From: Castellaniella sp. S9
GTDB lineage: Bacteria; Pseudomonadota; Gammaproteobacteria; Burkholderiales; Burkholderiaceae_B
DNA length: 64,000 nt
Assembly (NCBI RefSeq): GCF_027257175.1
Contig: NZ_JAPFGD010000003.1
Span: 144,766-208,765, forward strand
Direction of reading: 5' to 3'
Position 1 is the first letter of the stretch, and each line of letters starts with the position of its first letter. This document shows, piece after piece, positions 7,786-17,120 of the stretch. The translations under genes were made by a program, and so were the position numbers. Under the pieces are notes generated by a model. That model was not told where the DNA came from. It did not search any database and saw nothing but the letters and a program-made list of their open reading frames with translations.

Positions 7786-10700
7786 ATGAACGCCCCTCTC
7801 GACCCCGAGCTGCTTGTCCAGGCCCAGGCGCCCCGCCTGCGCGAAATCCCCTACAACTACACGTCTTATTCCGACCGCGAGATCGTCCTGCGCCTGCTGG
7901 GCGATGATGCCTGGACGCTGCTGTCCGAACTGCGCGGCGAGCGGCGCACGGGGCGCTCGGCGCGCATGCTGTTCGAGGTGCTGGGCGACATCTGGGTGGT
8001 ACAGCGCAACCCCTACCTGCAGGACGACCTGCTGGACGACCCCAAACGCCGCCACCAGTTGGTCGACGCCCTCGCCCACCGGCTCTCTGAAATCGACAAG
8101 CGGCGCGACGACGACCACGGCGTGCGCGACACCAAGGTGCTGCAGCTGCTGGATGCGGCCCGCGTGGCGGTCGCCCGCTTCGAAGAGCAGTTCGTCCAGA
8201 CCGCCGCCCTGCGCCAGACTGCGCTGCGCAAGCTCTCGCGCATCACGGCCAAGGACAATATCCGCTTCGACGGCCTGTCGCGCGTGTCGCACGTGACCGA
8301 TGCCACCGACTGGCGCGTCGAGTATCCCTTCGTCGTGCTGATGCCCGACACCGAGGACGAGATCGCCGCCCTGGTGCGCGCCTGTATCGCCCTGGGCCTG
8401 ACGATCATCCCGCGCGGCGGCGGCACCGGCTACACGGGGGGCGCCATTCCGCTGACCTGGCGGTCCGTGGTCATCAACACGGAAAAACTCGACGCGATCG
8501 GTCCGGTCGAGGCCGTGGCCCTGCCGGACGTCGAGGGCCCTGTCCACACCATCCTGACGGGCGCCGGCGTGGTCACGCGCCGCGTGGCCGAGGCCGCCGA
8601 GGCGGCCGGCCAGGTCTTTGCCGTGGACCCGACCTCGGCCGACGCCTCCTGTGTGGGCGGCAACGTGGCCATGAACGCGGGCGGCAAAAAGGCCGTGTTG
8701 TGGGGCACCGCCCTGGACAACCTCGCCTGGTGGCGCATGGTGGACCCGGAAGGCAACTGGCTGGAGGTCACGCGGCTCGCGCACAATCTGGGCAAGATCC
8801 ACGAGGTGGACGAGGCCCGCTTCGAACTCAAATGGTTCGACGGCGCCAAACCGCCCGGCCGCGCGCTGCTGAGGACCGAGACCCTCGCCATCGAGGGACG
8901 CCGCTTTCGCAAGGCGGGTCTGGGCAAGGACGTGACCGACAAGTTCCTCGCCGGCCTGCCGGGCGTGCAGAAAGAAGGCTGCGACGGCCTGATCACCGCC
9001 GCCCGCTGGATCCTGCATCGCATGCCGGCGCACACGCGCACGGTCTGCATGGAATTCTTCGGACAGGCGCGCGACGCGGTGCCCTCGATCGTCGAGGTCA
9101 AACATTATCTCGACACCGAAGGCCGTGCGCGCGGCGCCATCCTGGCCGGCCTGGAGCACCTGGACGAGCGCTATCTGCGCGCCGTCGGCTACGCCACCAA
9201 GAGCAAGCGCGGCACGCTGCCGAAAATGGTCCTCATCGGCGACATCGTCGGCGACGACGACGATGCCGTGGCGCTGGCCGCCAGCGAGGTCGTGCGCATC
9301 GCCAATTCCCGCCATGGCGAGGGCTTCATCGCCGTCAGCCCGGAGGCCCGCAAGAAATTCTGGCTGGACCGTGCGCGCACGGCGGCCATCGCCCGCCACA
9401 CCAATGCGTTCAAGATCAACGAGGACGTGGTGATTCCCCTGGACCGCATGGGCGAATACACGGACGCGATCGAGCGCATCAACATCGAGCTGTCCACGCG
9501 CAACAAGCTGCGCCTGATCGACGCCCTAGAGGCCTATCTGCAGGGCGAACTGCCGGTGGGCAAGACCGTGGATCACGACGACGCCGAACACACCCGCGAC
9601 GAAATCCTGGCCGAACGCCGGCAAGACGCCCTGGACACGCTGGCCGCCGTGCGCCGCCGCTGGACGTGGCTGCTGGACGGGCTGGACCAGCCCCTGGGCG
9701 GCAGCCTCGACACTCTGGCCGAACTGGGCCTCGGCGAACACCTGCCGGCGCTGCGCGAACGCCTCGGGCGCCAGCCGGCGGCGCGGGTCTTTGACGTGGT
9801 GCAGGACCATACCCTGCGCATCTCCTGGAAGACCGACATCCGCAGCGCCATGGAGCGCCATTTCGCGGGGGCCGACTGCGCCGCGGTGCTGGCGGGCCTG
9901 CAGGCCACGCACGACCGCATCCTCAAGAGCCGCGTCTTCGTCGCCCTGCACATGCACGCGGGCGACGGCAACGTGCACACCAACATTCCGGTCAACTCGG
10001 ACGACTACGAGATGCTGCGCGAGGCCAACGAGGCGGTCGCCCGCATCATGGGCATCGCCCGCGGCCTGGACGGCGTGATCTCGGGCGAGCACGGCATCGG
10101 CCTGACCAAGTACGAATTCCTCACCGAGGCGGAGCTCGCCCCCTTCCAGGACTACAAGCGGCGCGTCGATCCCGACGGGCGCTTCAATGCGGGCAAGCTC
10201 ATGCCCGGCGCCGACCTCGGCCGCGCCTGGACGCCCAGCTTCAATCTGCTGGGGCACGAATCCCTCATCATGCAGCGCAGCGAGATCGGCGCCATCTCGA
10301 ACGCGATCAAGGACTGCCTGCGCTGCGGCAAGTGCAAGCCGGTCTGCGCCACGCACGTGCCGCGCGCCAACCTGCTGTACTCGCCGCGCAACAAGATCCT
10401 GGCCACGTCGCTCCTGATCGAGGCCTTTCTCTACGAGGAACAGACCCGGCGCGGCGTGAGCATCCGCCACTGGGCGGAATTCGAGGACGTGGGCGACCAC
10501 TGCACGCTGTGCCACAAGTGCTACAACCCCTGTCCGGTGGACATCGATTTCGGCGACGTATCGATGGAGATGCGTGCGCTGCTGCGGCGCATGGGCCAGA
10601 AATCCTTCAATCCGGGCACGGCCGCCTCGATGTTCTTCCTGAACGCCAAAGACCCGCGCGTCATCAAGGCCACCCGTGCCGCCATGATCGGCGTGGGCTA

Positions 10701-11718
10701 CAAGGCCCAGCGTCTCGCGCACGACCTGCTGGCGCCGGTTGCCAGGAAACAGGTCGCCCACCCGCCGGCCACCGTGGGCAAGGCGCCGGTGCGCGAGCAG
10801 GTCATCCACTTCATCAACAAGAAAATGCCCGGCGGCCTGCCCAAGCAGACCGCACGCAAGCTCCTGGACATCGAAGACCCCGAGATCGTGCCCATCATCC
10901 GCAATCCGGCGACCACGGCACCCGACAGCGAGGCGGTGTTCTATTTCCCGGGCTGCGGGTCGGAACGCCTGTTCTCGCAGGTCGGCCTGGCGACCCAAGC
11001 CATGTTGTGGCATGTCGGCGTGCAGACGGTCCTGCCGCCCGGCTACCTGTGCTGCGGGTATCCGCAACGCGGCAACGGCCTGTCCGACAAGGCCGACAAG
11101 ATGGTGACGGACAACCGGGTGCTGTTCCATCGCATGGCGACGACGCTGAACTACCTGGACATCAAGACCGTGGTGGTCAGCTGCGGCACCTGCTATGACC
11201 AGCTCGAGAGCTACGAGTTCGACCGGATATTCCCGGGCTGCCGGCTGATCGACATCCACGAGTACCTGCTGGAAAAGGGCGTCGACATCGCCGGCGTGGA
11301 GGGCGTGCGCTATATCTACCACGACCCCTGCCACACACCGATGAAGCAGCAGGACCCGATGAAGACGGTCAAGTCATTGCTGGGCGAAGGCAATGCCATC
11401 AAGACCGACCGCTGCTGCGGGGAATCGGGCACGCTGGCGGTCTCGCGCCCCGACATCTCGACGCAAGTCCGTTTTCGCAAACAGGAGGAACTCGCCAAGA
11501 ACACGGCCGCCATCCGCGAGGACGGCTTCCAGGGCCAGGTCAAGATGGTGACCTCGTGCCCGTCCTGTCTGCAGGGCCTGGCCCGCTACGAGCAGGATAC
11601 GGGCCTGGCGGCCGACTACATCGTGGTCGAAATGGCCCGCCACCTGCTGGGCGAGAACTGGATGCCGGACTACGTGAAGGCGGCCAACGCGGGGGGCATC
11701 GAGCGGGTGCTGGTGTAG
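7786..11718 (+). CDS. Large FAD-linked oxidase / iron-sulfur / CCG-domain oxidoreductase (DUF3683 type)
   Basis: 1310-residue fusion. Order: an N-terminal region of about 170 residues that I recognise as the DUF3683 type; an FAD-binding 4 (VAO/PCMH) domain around 175-390 with [16 protein letters not shown]; an FAD-oxidase C-terminal domain to about 790 with [10 protein letters not shown] near 722; two [4Fe-4S] motifs, [11 protein letters not shown] near 846 and [12 protein letters not shown] near 906; and two CCG domains with [26 protein letters not shown] and SCPSC. The pattern is that of D-lactate or glycolate dehydrogenases (Dld/GlcD fused to a GlcF-like electron-transfer module). It probably oxidises a 2-hydroxyacid and feeds quinones; the substrate is unknown. 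ATG 7786 is preferred over the in-frame TTG at 7768. Confidence 0.88.
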   Translation: MNAPLDPELLVQAQAPRLREIPYNYTSYSDREIVLRLLGDDAWTLLSELRGERRTGRSARMLFEVLGDIWVVQRNPYLQDDLLDDPKRRHQLVDALAHRLSEIDKRRDDDHGVRDTKVLQLLDAARVAVARFEEQFVQTAALRQTALRKLSRITAKDNIRFDGLSRVSHVTDATDWRVEYPFVVLMPDTEDEIAALVRACIALGLTIIPRGGGTGYTGGAIPLTWRSVVINTEKLDAIGPVEAVALPDVEGPVHTILTGAGVVTRRVAEAAEAAGQVFAVDPTSADASCVGGNVAMNAGGKKAVLWGTALDNLAWWRMVDPEGNWLEVTRLAHNLGKIHEVDEARFELKWFDGAKPPGRALLRTETLAIEGRRFRKAGLGKDVTDKFLAGLPGVQKEGCDGLITAARWILHRMPAHTRTVCMEFFGQARDAVPSIVEVKHYLDTEGRARGAILAGLEHLDERYLRAVGYATKSKRGTLPKMVLIGDIVGDDDDAVALAASEVVRIANSRHGEGFIAVSPEARKKFWLDRARTAAIARHTNAFKINEDVVIPLDRMGEYTDAIERINIELSTRNKLRLIDALEAYLQGELPVGKTVDHDDAEHTRDEILAERRQDALDTLAAVRRRWTWLLDGLDQPLGGSLDTLAELGLGEHLPALRERLGRQPAARVFDVVQDHTLRISWKTDIRSAMERHFAGADCAAVLAGLQATHDRILKSRVFVALHMHAGDGNVHTNIPVNSDDYEMLREANEAVARIMGIARGLDGVISGEHGIGLTKYEFLTEAELAPFQDYKRRVDPDGRFNAGKLMPGADLGRAWTPSFNLLGHESLIMQRSEIGAISNAIKDCLRCGKCKPVCATHVPRANLLYSPRNKILATSLLIEAFLYEEQTRRGVSIRHWAEFEDVGDHCTLCHKCYNPCPVDIDFGDVSMEMRALLRRMGQKSFNPGTAASMFFLNAKDPRVIKATRAAMIGVGYKAQRLAHDLLAPVARKQVAHPPATVGKAPVREQVIHFINKKMPGGLPKQTARKLLDIEDPEIVPIIRNPATTAPDSEAVFYFPGCGSERLFSQVGLATQAMLWHVGVQTVLPPGYLCCGYPQRGNGLSDKADKMVTDNRVLFHRMATTLNYLDIKTVVVSCGTCYDQLESYEFDRIFPGCRLIDIHEYLLEKGVDIAGVEGVRYIYHDPCHTPMKQQDPMKTVKSLLGEGNAIKTDRCCGESGTLAVSRPDISTQVRFRKQEELAKNTAAIREDGFQGQVKMVTSCPSCLQGLARYEQDTGLAADYIVVEMARHLLGENWMPDYVKAANAGGIERVLV

Positions 11719-11742
11719 CAGGATCGCGGTATCAGGCGGCCG

Positions 11743-12288
11743 TCACTCGGACGCGAACTCACAGACCGTGTAGACCGGCAGCCCCGAATCCCGGACGGCC
11801 TTGGAGCCGCCCAGGTCGGGCAGGTCGATGATCGCGGCCGCCTCGGCGACGTTCGCCCCCAGGCGCTGCAGCAGCCTGGAGGCCGCCATCATCGTGCCGC
11901 CGGTCGCGATCAGGTCGTCGATCAGCAGCACGCGCTGGCCCGGGCGCACCGAATCGGTGTGCATCTCGACCGCCGCATTGCCGTATTCCAGCGCGTATTG
12001 CTCGGCCACCGTGCGAAACGGCAGCTTGCCTTGCTTGCGCACCGGCACGAAACCGAGGTTGAGTTCGTAGGCCAGCACCGAGCCGACGATGAAGCCGCGC
12101 GCATCGATGCCGGCGACCAGGTCCAGGCGCTGGCGCATGTAGCGGTATACGAACAGATCGATCAGCACCCGGAAGGCGCGCGGGTCCTGCAAAACGGGCG
12201 TGATGTCGCGGAACCTCACGCCGGGCTTGGGCCAATCCGGCACCGTGCGGATCGTGTCGCGAATGAACTGGGCCGGGTCGGTTTTCAT
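11743..12288 (-). CDS. apt: Adenine phosphoribosyltransferase
   Basis: 181-residue purine salvage enzyme that makes AMP from adenine and PRPP. Family marks: [16 protein letters not shown] near the N-terminus, [17 protein letters not shown], and the PRPP loop [17 protein letters not shown]. Length matches the family (170-185). The ATG at 12288 is selected because [18 protein letters not shown] is the usual N-terminus; eleven further codons are open upstream. The gene is divergent from kdsD with 72 bp between the two starts, and its 3' end faces the FAD/Fe-S dehydrogenase 24 bp away. Confidence 0.95.
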   Translation of the reverse strand: MKTDPAQFIRDTIRTVPDWPKPGVRFRDITPVLQDPRAFRVLIDLFVYRYMRQRLDLVAGIDARGFIVGSVLAYELNLGFVPVRKQGKLPFRTVAEQYALEYGNAAVEMHTDSVRPGQRVLLIDDLIATGGTMMAASRLLQRLGANVAEAAAIIDLPDLGGSKAVRDSGLPVYTVCEFASE

Positions 12289-12324
12289 GGAGCATTCCAG
12301 AAGGGGGGTGAAAGCGGGCACAGT

Positions 12325-12354
12325 TTAACAAGCCTGCGCGCCTCAGCGTAAAAT
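12325..12354 (+). promoter_or_regulatory. Promoter of the kdsD-kdsC-lpt operon, apparently leaderless
   Basis: TTAACA (12325-12330) and TAAAAT (12349-12354) are spaced by 18 bases. The -10 ends only six bases before the ATG of kdsD, so transcription would be expected to begin at or next to the start codon. No Shine-Dalgarno fits between them. The leaderless reading is inference from spacing; a second, more distant promoter inside or beyond apt cannot be excluded. Confidence 0.5.
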
Positions 12355-12360
12355 CCACGG

Positions 12361-13350
12361 ATGTATACGAATCCGCAGCCCACCGCCCAGGCCTTGCGCG
12401 CCAGCGCCGAACGTTGCTTCGACATCCAGATCGCCGCCCTGCAGGCGCTGCGCGGCCGGATCGGCGACGACTTCGCCGAGGCTGCCGGCATGGTCCTGGC
12501 CTGCCAGGGACGGGTGGTGGTGACCGGCATCGGCAAGTCCGGCCACGTGGCCCGCAAGATCGCGGCCACGCTGGCCTCGACCGGCACGCCGGCCTTCTTC
12601 ATGCACGCCGCCGAGGCCATCCATGGCGACCTGGGCATGCTCACCGGCCAGGACATCCTGCTGGCGATCTCGTATTCGGGTTCCGCCCAGGAACTCATCA
12701 CCATCATCTCGGTGGCCAAGCGCATGGGCACGCGCATCATGGCCCTGACCGGCCGTCCGGATTCCGAGCTCGCCCACAGCGCCGACCTCGTCCTCGAGGC
12801 CGCCGTCGCCCAGGAGGCCTGCCCGCTCAACCTGGCGCCCACCGCCAGCACGACGGCGGCGCTGGTGATGGGGGATGCCCTGGCGGTCGCCTGCCTCGAG
12901 GCGCGCGGCTTCAGCCGCGACGACTTTGCGCGCTCGCATCCGGGCGGCGCGCTGGGGCGACGCCTGCTCACCTCGGTGGCCGACGTCATGCGCACCGGCG
13001 CGGCCCTGCCGCTGGTGGCCGAGGACACCCTGATTCCCGACGCCCTCACGGAAATGTCCTCCAAGGGCATGGGCATGGCCATCGTGCTCGATGCGTCGCG
13101 CCGCCCGGTGGGCCTCTTTACCGACGGCGACCTGCGCCGCATGATCGCCCAGCATGGCGACATCCGCGCCATGGCCGTATCGGCGGGCATGAGCCGCCAT
13201 CCCAAGGCCATCGGCCCCGAGGCCCCCGCCATCGAGGCCGCCACCCTGATGGATGCGCACAAGCTCAACCAGATGCTGGTGCGGGATGGGGACGGGCTAT
13301 TATTAGGTGCCCTGCACATGCACGACCTCCTCGCCGCAAAGGTGATCTGA
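12361..13350 (+). CDS. kdsD: Arabinose-5-phosphate isomerase KdsD
   Basis: Interconverts ribulose-5-phosphate and arabinose-5-phosphate, the first step of Kdo synthesis for lipopolysaccharide. 329 residues with an SIS sugar-isomerase domain (about 35-180: GIGKSGHVARKIAATLASTG, SYSGSAQELI, NLAPTASTTAAL, a conserved SHPGGALGRRLL) and two CBS domains (about 205-325). First gene of an operon with a one-base overlap to kdsC (TGATG). KpsF-type capsule paralogues share this architecture; the kdsC-lptCAB neighbours favour the housekeeping KdsD role. Confidence 0.95.
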   Translation: MYTNPQPTAQALRASAERCFDIQIAALQALRGRIGDDFAEAAGMVLACQGRVVVTGIGKSGHVARKIAATLASTGTPAFFMHAAEAIHGDLGMLTGQDILLAISYSGSAQELITIISVAKRMGTRIMALTGRPDSELAHSADLVLEAAVAQEACPLNLAPTASTTAALVMGDALAVACLEARGFSRDDFARSHPGGALGRRLLTSVADVMRTGAALPLVAEDTLIPDALTEMSSKGMGMAIVLDASRRPVGLFTDGDLRRMIAQHGDIRAMAVSAGMSRHPKAIGPEAPAIEAATLMDAHKLNQMLVRDGDGLLLGALHMHDLLAAKVI

Positions 13351-13952
13351 TGAACGAGCAGCCCGCTTTCTCGCACCCTTCCGAGGCCCAGATCCTGGCC
13401 CGGGTGAGCCCTGCCGTCCAGGAGCGCGCGCGCGCCGTGCGCATGATGGTCTTCGACGTGGACGGCGTCCTGACCGACGGCAGCCTCTGGTACGGCGAGC
13501 ACGGCGAGGCGCTCAAGGCCTTCCACGCCCTGGACGGCCACGGCATGCGCTTGCTGAACGAGCAAGGGGTGGCCGTGGCCTGGCTCACCGGCCGGCAAAG
13601 CGCGATCACCGCGCGGCGCGCCGCCGAACTGGGCATATCTCCCGTCGTCCAGGGCGTGCGCGACAAGGCGCAGGCCATCGAAGCCCTGACGCGCGAGGCC
13701 GGCCTGGACCTCGGCCGCGTCGGCTACATGGGCGACGACATCATCGACCTGCCGGTCCTGCGGCGCGTCGGGTTCGCCGCCAGCGTGCCCAACGCCCCCC
13801 TGTACGTCAGCCAGGCGGCGCACTGGGTCTCCACCCAGCGCGGCGGCGCCGGCGCCGTGCGCGAATGCTGCGACCTGATCCTCGCCGCCCAGGGCCGCAT
13901 GCTGGCCTGTTTCACGGCCACCCTGTCGCCGCTGGGCGGAAGCATCCAATGA
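13350..13952 (+). CDS. kdsC: 3-deoxy-D-manno-octulosonate 8-phosphate phosphatase KdsC
   Basis: HAD-superfamily C0-type phosphatase that dephosphorylates Kdo-8-phosphate to Kdo. 200 residues. Motif I MMVFDVDGVLTDG carries the nucleophile and acid/base aspartates, motif II is AWLTGRQS, the conserved lysine is in VRDKAQAI, and motif III is YMGDDIIDLPVL. The C-terminal block AAHWVSTQRGGAGAVRE is the KdsC-specific active-site tail that completes the neighbouring subunit's pocket in the tetramer. The start codon overlaps the kdsD stop; the stop overlaps the lptC start by four bases. Confidence 0.96.
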   Translation: MNEQPAFSHPSEAQILARVSPAVQERARAVRMMVFDVDGVLTDGSLWYGEHGEALKAFHALDGHGMRLLNEQGVAVAWLTGRQSAITARRAAELGISPVVQGVRDKAQAIEALTREAGLDLGRVGYMGDDIIDLPVLRRVGFAASVPNAPLYVSQAAHWVSTQRGGAGAVRECCDLILAAQGRMLACFTATLSPLGGSIQ

Positions 13953-14566
13953 AGGAGCGTTTCCCCAGCCTGGTGGCCGTGCTGCTGCTGGCCCTGCTCG
14001 TGATCGGCACCTGGTGGGCGTCGGACTACACGCTGCGCTCCATCGAGATCGACCCCCCGCGCCGCATCACGCACGAGCGCGACTCGTGGTCCGACCATTT
14101 CGTGATGGTGCGGACCGACCCGCAGGGCCTCGCCATCAATCGCCTCGAGGGTTCGGCGATGGAACACTTCCCCGACACCGACGCCTACGAGGTCACGCAG
14201 CCGCAGGCGGTCAGCCACCATCCGGGATCGCCGGTCACGGTCGGCACCTCGGACCACGCGACCATGGACCAGAACGGCGAGCGCATCGTGATGGTCGGCC
14301 ATGCCCACCTGAAACGCCTGCCCGATGCCGAGCACAAGCTGCTGGACGTCCGCAGCGAGCGCCTGGTCCTCAAGCCCGACCAGGACCTCGTCTACACCGA
14401 CCAGCCCGCATTGGTGGTCAACGGCCAATCCACCATGCGCGGCACCGGCATGCGCTACGATAACCGCAGCCGCCAGCTGATGGTTTATTCTTCCAGCGAC
14501 GTCAAGATCTCCGGCGAAGAGCAAGGCGCCAGGACAACCACGCCCCGAAAGACATCCCAGCCATGA
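13949..14566 (+). CDS. lptC: LPS export protein LptC
   Basis: Bitopic inner-membrane protein linking the LptBFG transporter to periplasmic LptA. 205 residues: one N-terminal transmembrane helix (about 8-27, [20 protein letters not shown]) followed by a periplasmic beta-jellyroll domain; the segment [17 protein letters not shown] repeat region and [12 protein letters not shown] near the end correspond to LptC strands. Position between kdsC and lptA, with four-base overlaps on both sides, is the conserved order in Beta- and Gammaproteobacteria. Sequence identity in this family is low, so context carries much of the call. Confidence 0.9.
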   Translation: MKERFPSLVAVLLLALLVIGTWWASDYTLRSIEIDPPRRITHERDSWSDHFVMVRTDPQGLAINRLEGSAMEHFPDTDAYEVTQPQAVSHHPGSPVTVGTSDHATMDQNGERIVMVGHAHLKRLPDAEHKLLDVRSERLVLKPDQDLVYTDQPALVVNGQSTMRGTGMRYDNRSRQLMVYSSSDVKISGEEQGARTTTPRKTSQP

Positions 14567-15192
14567 ACAAAAAGTACATCGCAATCCTGGCCGTGCTGGC
14601 CTGCCTGCATGCCCCCGCCATTCTGGCACAGGCCTCCGGCACGCCTGCCGAGGCGCCACCCCCTTCCGATACGGCGCCCGCCTCCGGCGAAGCCGCCGAG
14701 CCGGACACCCTGATCCTGTCGGACACGCTGCATTACGACGACGTCAAAAAGGAAAGCACCTTCACCGGCAACGTCGTCCTGACCCGGGGCGCCATGACCC
14801 TACGCTCGGACAAGCTCGTCACCCGCGAGGATGCCGACGGCTACCAGTACGGCACGGCCACGGCCGACAAGGCCGGACTGGTGCACATCCGCCAGGAAAA
14901 CCCCGAAAAATTCGAAACCATCAAGGCCAGCGGGGTGCGCGCGGAATACGACGGCAAAACCGAGGAGGTCACCCTGATCGGCCAGGCCGTCATCACCCGC
15001 TACATCTGCGGCAAGCCCTTCGACAACCTGCGCGGCGCCCGCGTCATCTATCACCAGAAAGACGGCACCTACGAGGCCTTCGGCGGGGCCGACTCGGCCG
15101 GCGAGGGCGGCAGGGTGCGCTCGCTGACCAAGCCACGCGCCCAGGCGGACCAGGCGGCGGCCGAATGCCGCAACAAGGCCCCCGGTCAATGA
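14563..15192 (+). CDS. lptA: LPS transport periplasmic protein LptA
   Basis: Periplasmic bridge protein that polymerises head to tail and carries LPS from LptC to LptD. 209 residues with a signal peptide ([20 protein letters not shown], cleavage near AQA at about 22-24), a Pro/Ala-rich spacer and the OstA-like jellyroll from about 48: [44 protein letters not shown]. The C-terminus is slightly longer than in E. coli (185 residues) and ends in a lysine/alanine-rich tail. Overlaps both neighbours by four bases, so lptC-lptA-lptB are coupled. Confidence 0.93.
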   Translation: MNKKYIAILAVLACLHAPAILAQASGTPAEAPPPSDTAPASGEAAEPDTLILSDTLHYDDVKKESTFTGNVVLTRGAMTLRSDKLVTREDADGYQYGTATADKAGLVHIRQENPEKFETIKASGVRAEYDGKTEEVTLIGQAVITRYICGKPFDNLRGARVIYHQKDGTYEAFGGADSAGEGGRVRSLTKPRAQADQAAAECRNKAPGQ

Positions 15193-15989
15193 CGTCCGCG
15201 CATAGCGACACCCCGCAGCAAGGCACGCCCGATCCCACCGAGACGCCGGCGCACGGCTTGCGCGCCATCGGCCTGGGCAAGACCTACGGCCGGCGCGCCG
15301 TCGTTCAGGACGTCACCCTGTCGGTCCAAAGCGGCGAGGTCGTCGGCCTGCTGGGCCCCAACGGCGCCGGCAAGACCACCAGCTTCTACATGATCGTCGG
15401 GCTGATTCCCACCGACACCGGGCGCATCCTGATCGACGACGTCGACATCACCGCGATACCCATGCACCGGCGCGCGCGCCTGGGCCTGTCCTACCTGCCC
15501 CAGGACGCCTCGGTATTCCGCCGGCTGACCGTCGAGGAGAACATCCGCGCCGTGCTCGAGCTGGTGCGCACGCCCGAAGGCCGTCCGCTGACGGCCTCCG
15601 TGCTGGACGACCGCCTGGAATCGCTGATCGACGAGTTGCAGATCGAGCACATCCGCCGCAACATGGCGATTTCGCTGTCGGGCGGCGAGCGCCGCCGGGT
15701 CGAGATCGCCCGGGCGCTGGCGACGCAGCCGCGCTTCATCCTGCTGGACGAGCCCTTCGCGGGGGTCGACCCCATCGCCGTGATCGAGATCCAGCGCATC
15801 GTGCAGTTCCTCAAGGGCCGCAACATCGGCGTGCTGATCACCGACCACAATGTGCGCGAAACCCTCGGCATCTGCGATCGCGCCTACATCATCAGCGAGG
15901 GCAAGGTCCTCACCAACGGCCATCCCAACGAGATCATCGACAACGAGGCCGTGCGCCAGGTCTACCTGGGCAAGAACTTCCGCATGTAG
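15189..15989 (+). CDS. lptB: LPS export ABC transporter ATP-binding protein LptB
   Basis: 266-residue ATPase that powers LPS extraction from the inner membrane with LptF and LptG (not in the window). Walker [15 protein letters not shown] near residue 55, Q-loop YLPQDASVF, signature [16 protein letters not shown], Walker [14 protein letters not shown] and H-loop VLITDHNV are all intact. An N-terminal extension of about 25 residues (polar, threonine/proline-rich) precedes the ABC fold. In most Beta- and Gammaproteobacteria rpoN follows directly; here only 176 bp separate lptB from hpf and no rpoN remnant is visible. Confidence 0.95.
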   Translation: MTSAHSDTPQQGTPDPTETPAHGLRAIGLGKTYGRRAVVQDVTLSVQSGEVVGLLGPNGAGKTTSFYMIVGLIPTDTGRILIDDVDITAIPMHRRARLGLSYLPQDASVFRRLTVEENIRAVLELVRTPEGRPLTASVLDDRLESLIDELQIEHIRRNMAISLSGGERRRVEIARALATQPRFILLDEPFAGVDPIAVIEIQRIVQFLKGRNIGVLITDHNVRETLGICDRAYIISEGKVLTNGHPNEIIDNEAVRQVYLGKNFRM

Positions 15990-16037
15990 GCCCCCTCGGC
16001 GCAACGCCGCCCCCGCCCGGACGTTGATCCGACCCCC

Positions 16038-16065
16038 TTGATTTAACCCGGGCAAACGGTACACT
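16038..16065 (+). promoter_or_regulatory. Candidate sigma-70 promoter for hpf
   Basis: TTGATT (16038-16043) and TACACT (16060-16065) with 16-base spacing, 100 bp upstream of the hpf start in the gap left by the missing rpoN. Each hexamer is within two substitutions of consensus. This would let hpf and downstream genes be transcribed separately from the LPS operon. Confidence 0.45.
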
Positions 16066-16165
16066 GGTTTCATCAGCATCCGTTCTTCAACCACCCATAG
16101 GAGACCCGCCAACGAACCAAACCGTGCCCCGCGCACACCCGTTTTCTCTTGCAAGGAGTCTGAAT

Positions 16166-16492
16166 ATGAGCTTGAGCATCAGCGGTCGTCACTTGGAAGT
16201 CACCCCCGCCATCCGTGAATACGTCCTGAACAAGATCTCCAGGATCACGCGGCATTTCGACAGCGTCATCGACACCCAGGTCATGCTCTCGATCGAGCGG
16301 CTGAAACACACTGCGGAAGTCACCGTGCACATGCGCGGCAAGGACATCCACTGCGCCGCCAGCGACGAAAACCTCTACGCAGCCATCGACCTGCTGGCCG
16401 ACAAGATCGACCGCCAGGTCATCAAGCACAAGACCAAGACGCAAACCTATGCGCATGAACCTCCGAAACGCCAGGTGCTCGCCACCGAATAG
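16166..16492 (+). CDS. hpf: Ribosome hibernation promoting factor (short HPF)
   Basis: 108-residue ribosome-associated protein that binds the decoding centre and promotes 70S inactivation or dimerisation in stationary phase. The S30AE fold is recognisable: MSLSISGRHLEVTPAIREYV, the basic helix NKISRITRHFD, then VTVHMRGKDIHCAAS and DLYAAIDLLADKIDRQV-like second helix. Length is that of the short form without the C-terminal dimerisation domain. Strong Shine-Dalgarno AAGGAG sits nine bases before the ATG. Placement before ptsN is conserved, although rpoN, normally the upstream gene, is absent. Confidence 0.94.
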   Translation: MSLSISGRHLEVTPAIREYVLNKISRITRHFDSVIDTQVMLSIERLKHTAEVTVHMRGKDIHCAASDENLYAAIDLLADKIDRQVIKHKTKTQTYAHEPPKRQVLATE

Positions 16493-16529
16493 GTCGGCAT
16501 CCCCAAAACCTCCAGGCGTTTAAAATCGT

Positions 16530-16554
16530 GGCCTCGATACAGGAAATCGGGGCC
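16530..16554 (+). other. Hairpin between hpf and ptsN
   Basis: GGCCTCGAT (16530-16538) can pair with ATCGGGGCC (16546-16554) across a seven-base loop; eight Watson-Crick pairs and one G-U wobble. No T-run follows, so this is not an obvious intrinsic terminator. It may be an mRNA processing or stability element between the two cistrons. Confidence 0.4.
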
Positions 16555-16610
16555 ATAATCATGTCTGAGACCCTCCGGGCAGGGTGCGCGCACAGGGCGC
16601 GGATGCCTCC

Positions 16611-16616
16611 TATAAT
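16611..16616 (+). promoter_or_regulatory. Perfect -10 hexamer directly upstream of ptsN
   Basis: TATAAT lies six bases before the ptsN ATG, which would put the transcript start at the start codon. No convincing -35 is seen 16-18 bases upstream and no Shine-Dalgarno lies in between. Same geometry as the kdsD promoter. Confidence 0.35.
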
Positions 16617-16622
16617 GACACC

Positions 16623-17120
16623 ATGAACCTGACGCCACGCATTCTGTCGCCGTCCGACATCATCCTGGATCTTGCCGCCACCAGCAAAAAGCGCGCGTTC
16701 GAGCAGGCCGGCCTGCTGTTCGAGAACAACCACGGGGTATCCCGCATGGCGGTCTTTCACAGCCTGATCGCCCGCGAGCGCCTGGGCTCGACCGCGCTTG
16801 GACACGACGTCGCCATCCCGCACGGCCGCCTCAAGGATCTGCGCGAGCCCCATGCCGCCTTCATCCGGCTGGCCGAACCAGTCCGATTCGACGCCAATGA
16901 CGGACGCACCGCCCGGCTGCTGTTTTTCCTGCTGATCCCGGAAACCGCCACCCAGACCCACCTGGACCTGCTGGCCGAGATCGCCCGCCTGATGTCCGAC
17001 GCCTCGATTCGCCACGCCCTGACCCATTCGCAGGACATCGCCGAGATCCACCGGATCCTCCTGGCGGAGCAACCTGCGCGCACGCTCGAACATGCTGACC
17101 ATTCAAGATCTGATTCGTGA
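16623..17120 (+). CDS. ptsN: PTS-Ntr regulatory protein EIIA(Ntr), PtsN
   Basis: 165-residue EIIA of the fructose/mannitol type that ends the PTS-Ntr phosphorelay and regulates potassium uptake, stress and carbon/nitrogen balance through its phosphorylation state. The phospho-accepting histidine is H67 in GHDVAIPHGRLKDL; the preceding RERLGSTALG block is standard. No sugar-transport EIIBC is fused, consistent with a purely regulatory role. The gene overlaps hprK by 29 bases, tight translational coupling. rpoN, its usual neighbour and the source of the 'Ntr' name, is missing upstream. Confidence 0.94.
   Translation: MNLTPRILSPSDIILDLAATSKKRAFEQAGLLFENNHGVSRMAVFHSLIARERLGSTALGHDVAIPHGRLKDLREPHAAFIRLAEPVRFDANDGRTARLLFFLLIPETATQTHLDLLAEIARLMSDASIRHALTHSQDIAEIHRILLAEQPARTLEHADHSRSDS

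Noticed and set aside
7744..11334. Long minus-strand open frames (551 and 602 codons) opposite the FAD/Fe-S dehydrogenase
   Set aside because: Low-complexity Gln/His/Asp/Arg composition typical of antisense frames in GC-rich genes; no family resemblance.
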